Shown here: one piece after another, positions 61,983-64,000 of the stretch
How positions within the stretch are numbered: the stretch's first letter is position 1
How the letters are laid out: every line of letters begins with the position of its first letter
From: Rhizobium bangladeshense
GTDB taxonomy: Bacteria > Pseudomonadota > Alphaproteobacteria > Rhizobiales > Rhizobiaceae
Direction: 5' to 3'
DNA: 64,000 nucleotides
NCBI RefSeq assembly: GCF_001662075.1
Contig: NZ_LYPL01000012.1
Location: 124,001 to 188,000, forward strand
The notes under the pieces: model-generated
Databases searched by the model: none
What the model saw: the letters and a program-made list of their open reading frames with translations, nothing else
What the model was told of the DNA's origin: nothing
Position numbers and translations under genes: made by a program

Positions 61983-62006
61983 AGACGGCGGGACTTGCCG
62001 CCGTCT
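61983..62006 (+). other. Intercistronic hairpin after amino acid binding protein
   Basis: Perfect 9-bp stem AGACGGCGG (61983-61991) / CCGCCGTCT (61998-62006), loop of 6, between the binding-protein and RraA-like genes, without T-run. Confidence 0.6.
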
Positions 62007-62026
62007 GCCAACGATGTGAGGCATCC

Positions 62027-62701
62027 ATGATCCATATAAAAGATATCCCCGAACGGCCCGGCAAAGCTGACATCGAGGCCGTTTCCAAATTTTCGCCGGC
62101 GACCATCCACGAAGCGCAAGGCCGCCGCGGCGCGCTTTCCTCCCGCCTCAAGCCCGTCGACTACCGAATGAAACTCTGCGGTCCGGCCTTTACGGTCAAA
62201 TGCGCGCCGCGCGACAACATCATGCTGCAACTCGCCATCAACTATGCAAAGCCGGGCGACATCATCGTCGTATCGGCGGGCGAATACGAAGAGGCCGGCT
62301 CCTTCGGCGACGTGCTTGCCAATGCCTGCCTTGCCAAGGGCATCGGTGGTCTGGTGACCGACACCGGCGTGCGCGACACGCTGCAGCTGCGGGAACTCGA
62401 TTTCCCGGTCTTCTCGCTCAGCGTCTGCATCAAGGGCACGGTGAAGGAAACCATCGCCGCGGTAAACGACCCGATCATCGTCGGCGGCGAAACCATCAAT
62501 CCCGGCGACATCATCGTCGGAGATGCCGACGGTCTGGTGGTCGTGCGCAGGCAGGAAGCCCAGGAAGCCGCCCGACTGTCGCAGGCGCGCGAAGATGCCG
62601 AAGCCGGCTATATCGCCGCCTACAAGCAGGGCAAGTCGGTCATCGAGGTCAGCAATCTAGCGCCGGTGCTGAAAGCCAAGGGCCTTGTCGTCGACATTTG
62701 A
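62027..62701 (+). CDS. RraA/HMG-aldolase family protein
   Basis: 224 residues. The family core is visible: SPATIHEAQGRRGALSSRLK, CGPAFTVKCAPRDNIMLQLA, KPGDIIVVSAGEYEEAGSFG, ACLAKGIGGLVTDTGVRDT and GDADGLVVVRRQEAQEAARL. The TDTGVRD stretch carries the arginine and aspartate of 4-hydroxy-4-methyl-2-oxoglutarate / 4-carboxy-4-hydroxy-2-oxoadipate aldolases. It may cleave a keto acid derived from the imported amino acid. An oxaloacetate decarboxylase role is also possible. Confidence 0.88.
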   Translation: MIHIKDIPERPGKADIEAVSKFSPATIHEAQGRRGALSSRLKPVDYRMKLCGPAFTVKCAPRDNIMLQLAINYAKPGDIIVVSAGEYEEAGSFGDVLANACLAKGIGGLVTDTGVRDTLQLRELDFPVFSLSVCIKGTVKETIAAVNDPIIVGGETINPGDIIVGDADGLVVVRRQEAQEAARLSQAREDAEAGYIAAYKQGKSVIEVSNLAPVLKAKGLVVDI

Positions 62702-62884
62702 GTTACTCCCCGATGCCTGGGCGCGCAGCAACGCCACCTTGGTGTCGACTGACGGATCGTTCTTGCCAATCTCCCTGTGAAGGCTTTTCCGCGAAGCCGG
62801 ATCGATGAACGCGCAACCTTGGCGGAACGCTGGGACAGACGGCGGCGATACCGGCCTGCCATGGCCGGCGCTGACAGATCAGCC

Positions 62885-62914
62885 TGGACACTATTATGGA
62901 CAGATGTTCTATAA
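62885..62914 (+). promoter_or_regulatory. Candidate promoter of the right-edge gene
   Basis: TGGACA (62885-62890) and CTATAA (62909-62914) are spaced 18 bp, about 28 bp upstream of the ATG at 62942. TGGACA recurs at 62897-62902 and 62917-62922, so a regulator may bind here. Confidence 0.4.
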
Positions 62915-62941
62915 GCTGGACAGATTTGACCGGAGCGGGCC

Positions 62942-64000
62942 ATGCATCTTTCCATGTGGACTTACCCCTGGGATATCCAGGACCAGGGGCTCGATGCGAT
63001 TGCCGCCGAGTTTCGCAACCGCGCCGGCCTCAACACGATCAGCATGGCGACCTCCTATCATGCAGGCCGCTTCCTCCAGCCGCGCAGCCCGCGGCAGAAG
63101 GCCTATTTTCCCGAGGACGGCACGGTCTACTTCCGGCCGGACGAAAGCCTGTGGCAGGACAAGCTGATCCGGCCGCTGATGGCGGGGAATGTCACCGAGC
63201 GCGGCGACATGCTGGAGGCGCTGACCAGGGGACGCGACGTGACGGGTCTCAAGGCCTCCTGCTGGACGGTCTGCCTCCACAATAGCCGTCTCGGCATGCT
63301 GCATCCCGACCACGTGACGCGCAACGCCTTCGGCAATCCCAACTATTACAATCTCTGCCCCTCCAGCCCGGCGGCGCGCGCCTATGCTGTCACCCTTGTG
63401 CGCGACATCACCGTGAATTACCGGCCGGATATGGTCGAACTCGAAAGCCCGAACTTCATGGGCTTCGCGCATGAATACCATCATGAGAAGGACGGCGTCG
63501 GCCTGAATGCCGAAGACGATTTCCTGCTGTCGCTCTGCTTCTGCGACCATTGCACGGCGCGCGCGGCAAGGGCCGGTGTACCGGCCGAAGGCGCGCGCCG
63601 AACGGTTGTGCGTTTCATCGCCGAACTCTGCGAGCGCGACGTCCCGGAACGGCAGTTCCCGGATTTTCCGGCAGCCGGCATCGATGCCTTCCGCGACCAC
63701 CTCGATCTGCATGCCTATCTCTCATGGCGCAGCGAACCGGTGACCAGCCTGATCGGCGAGATCAAGGCGGCGGCCGATCCGGCGAGCCGGATCGTGCTGA
63801 TCGACCTGAAGGACGGCTGGCTCGGCGGCGTCGATCTCTCAGCTGTCGGCGAGCTCTGCGACGGGGCGATCCTCTGCTGCTACGACATGGAACCGAATGC
63901 GATCGGCGATGTCATCCGCGCCGGCAGGGCGACGATCGGGCCGGAGAAATTCCTCGGCGTCGGCCTGCGCGTCTTCTATCCAGAGGTCGGTGAAGCTGCG
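62942..64000 (+). CDS. Hypothetical protein, probable TIM-barrel enzyme (partial, runs off right edge)
   Basis: The frame is open for 353 codons from the ATG at 62942 to the window end. It begins MHLSMWTYPWDIQDQGLDAI and includes LNTISMATSYHAGRFLQPRS, the aromatic-rich region KASCWTVCLHNSRLG, VELESPNFMGFAHEYHHEKD and LCFCDHCTARAARAGVPAEG. The alternating strand/helix pattern and clustered acidic and histidine residues resemble glycoside-hydrolase-like TIM barrels. The CFCDHC cysteine/histidine cluster may bind a metal. I do not recognise a characterised family. It is separated from the RraA-like gene by 240 bp. Confidence 0.75.
   Translation, partial: MHLSMWTYPWDIQDQGLDAIAAEFRNRAGLNTISMATSYHAGRFLQPRSPRQKAYFPEDGTVYFRPDESLWQDKLIRPLMAGNVTERGDMLEALTRGRDVTGLKASCWTVCLHNSRLGMLHPDHVTRNAFGNPNYYNLCPSSPAARAYAVTLVRDITVNYRPDMVELESPNFMGFAHEYHHEKDGVGLNAEDDFLLSLCFCDHCTARAARAGVPAEGARRTVVRFIAELCERDVPERQFPDFPAAGIDAFRDHLDLHAYLSWRSEPVTSLIGEIKAAADPASRIVLIDLKDGWLGGVDLSAVGELCDGAILCCYDMEPNAIGDVIRAGRATIGPEKFLGVGLRVFYPEVGEAA

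Noticed and set aside
62703..62891. Minus-strand coding-like stretch reading FIDPASRKSLHREIGKNDPS
   Set aside because: It has no clear start or family match and covers less than 200 bp; it may be a remnant but cannot be supported as a gene.
1..64000. CRISPR arrays, tRNA or rRNA genes, transposases and conjugation genes
   Set aside because: I looked for regular spaced repeats, cloverleaf-type arms with CCA ends, and transposase or relaxase motifs and saw none I could support.

Overview
The window is a GC-rich, densely packed stretch of a large extrachromosomal replicon, most likely a plasmid of a fast-growing rhizobium (Rhizobium leguminosarum/etli type). The main evidence is a complete repABC replication/partition module at 15.99-19.86 kb, with a small counter-transcribed RNA and two 16-bp parS-like palindromes. 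Six different solute-uptake systems and a RapA-type cadherin-like adhesin fit this lifestyle. No rRNA, tRNA, CRISPR array or insertion sequence was recognised.

Layout. 0-8.7 kb: a minus-strand catabolic operon (DUF1185 protein, alpha/beta hydrolase, flavin reductase, luciferase-like monooxygenase, aldehyde dehydrogenase, NIPSNAP protein, polyamine-type ABC transporter cut by the left edge), with a GntR/FCD regulator upstream and three matching TGGnnTACCA palindromes. 8.8-15.2 kb: a taurine/sulfonate region (tauABC, a flavoprotein, an MsuE-like FMN reductase, small genes) with several apparent frameshifts. 15.3-19.9 kb: a Phd/ParE toxin-antitoxin pair and repABC. 20.5-22.6 kb: an unusual, apparently circularly permuted ROK kinase divergent from trehalose-phosphatase otsB. 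22.7-28.7 kb: an AraC regulator, a XylF-type sugar ABC transporter and two short-chain dehydrogenases. 28.8-35.5 kb: a quinate/shikimate operon (TRAP transporter, shikimate dehydrogenase, dehydroshikimate dehydratase fused to an HPPD-like half) under a divergent TetR gene. 35.6-41.8 kb: mostly single genes (small family protein, RapA-like adhesin, ribosomal protein S21, AlkB-like, LysR/aldo-keto reductase pair, PPK2). 41.9-50.1 kb: a CUT1 sugar ABC operon with a TIM-barrel isomerase and a GMC oxidoreductase, divergent from a LacI regulator with two operators. 50.2-50.8 kb: a second toxin-antitoxin pair. 50.9-64 kb: biotin carrier protein, biotin carboxylase, a biotin-site-less carrier homologue, PxpB, PxpC, PxpA and an aminotransferase, then a LysR gene and a divergent operon (short-chain dehydrogenase, polar amino acid ABC transporter, RraA-like aldolase) and a partial unrecognised gene at the right edge.

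The most interesting unit is at 50.9-55.7 kb. PxpB and PxpC are homologous to the carboxyltransferase domains of urea carboxylase. Next to a dedicated biotin carboxylase and carrier, with no accA/accD, they look like a split urea-carboxylase-like enzyme coupled to a PxpA-type hydrolase. Other notable points are the permuted ROK kinase, the monooxygenase operon with its GntR sites, a hairpin after each of the six transporter binding-protein genes, a two-member family of about 62-residue proteins, and the frameshift cluster beside the replication module. All functional statements come from reading translated sequence and family knowledge; no database search was run.
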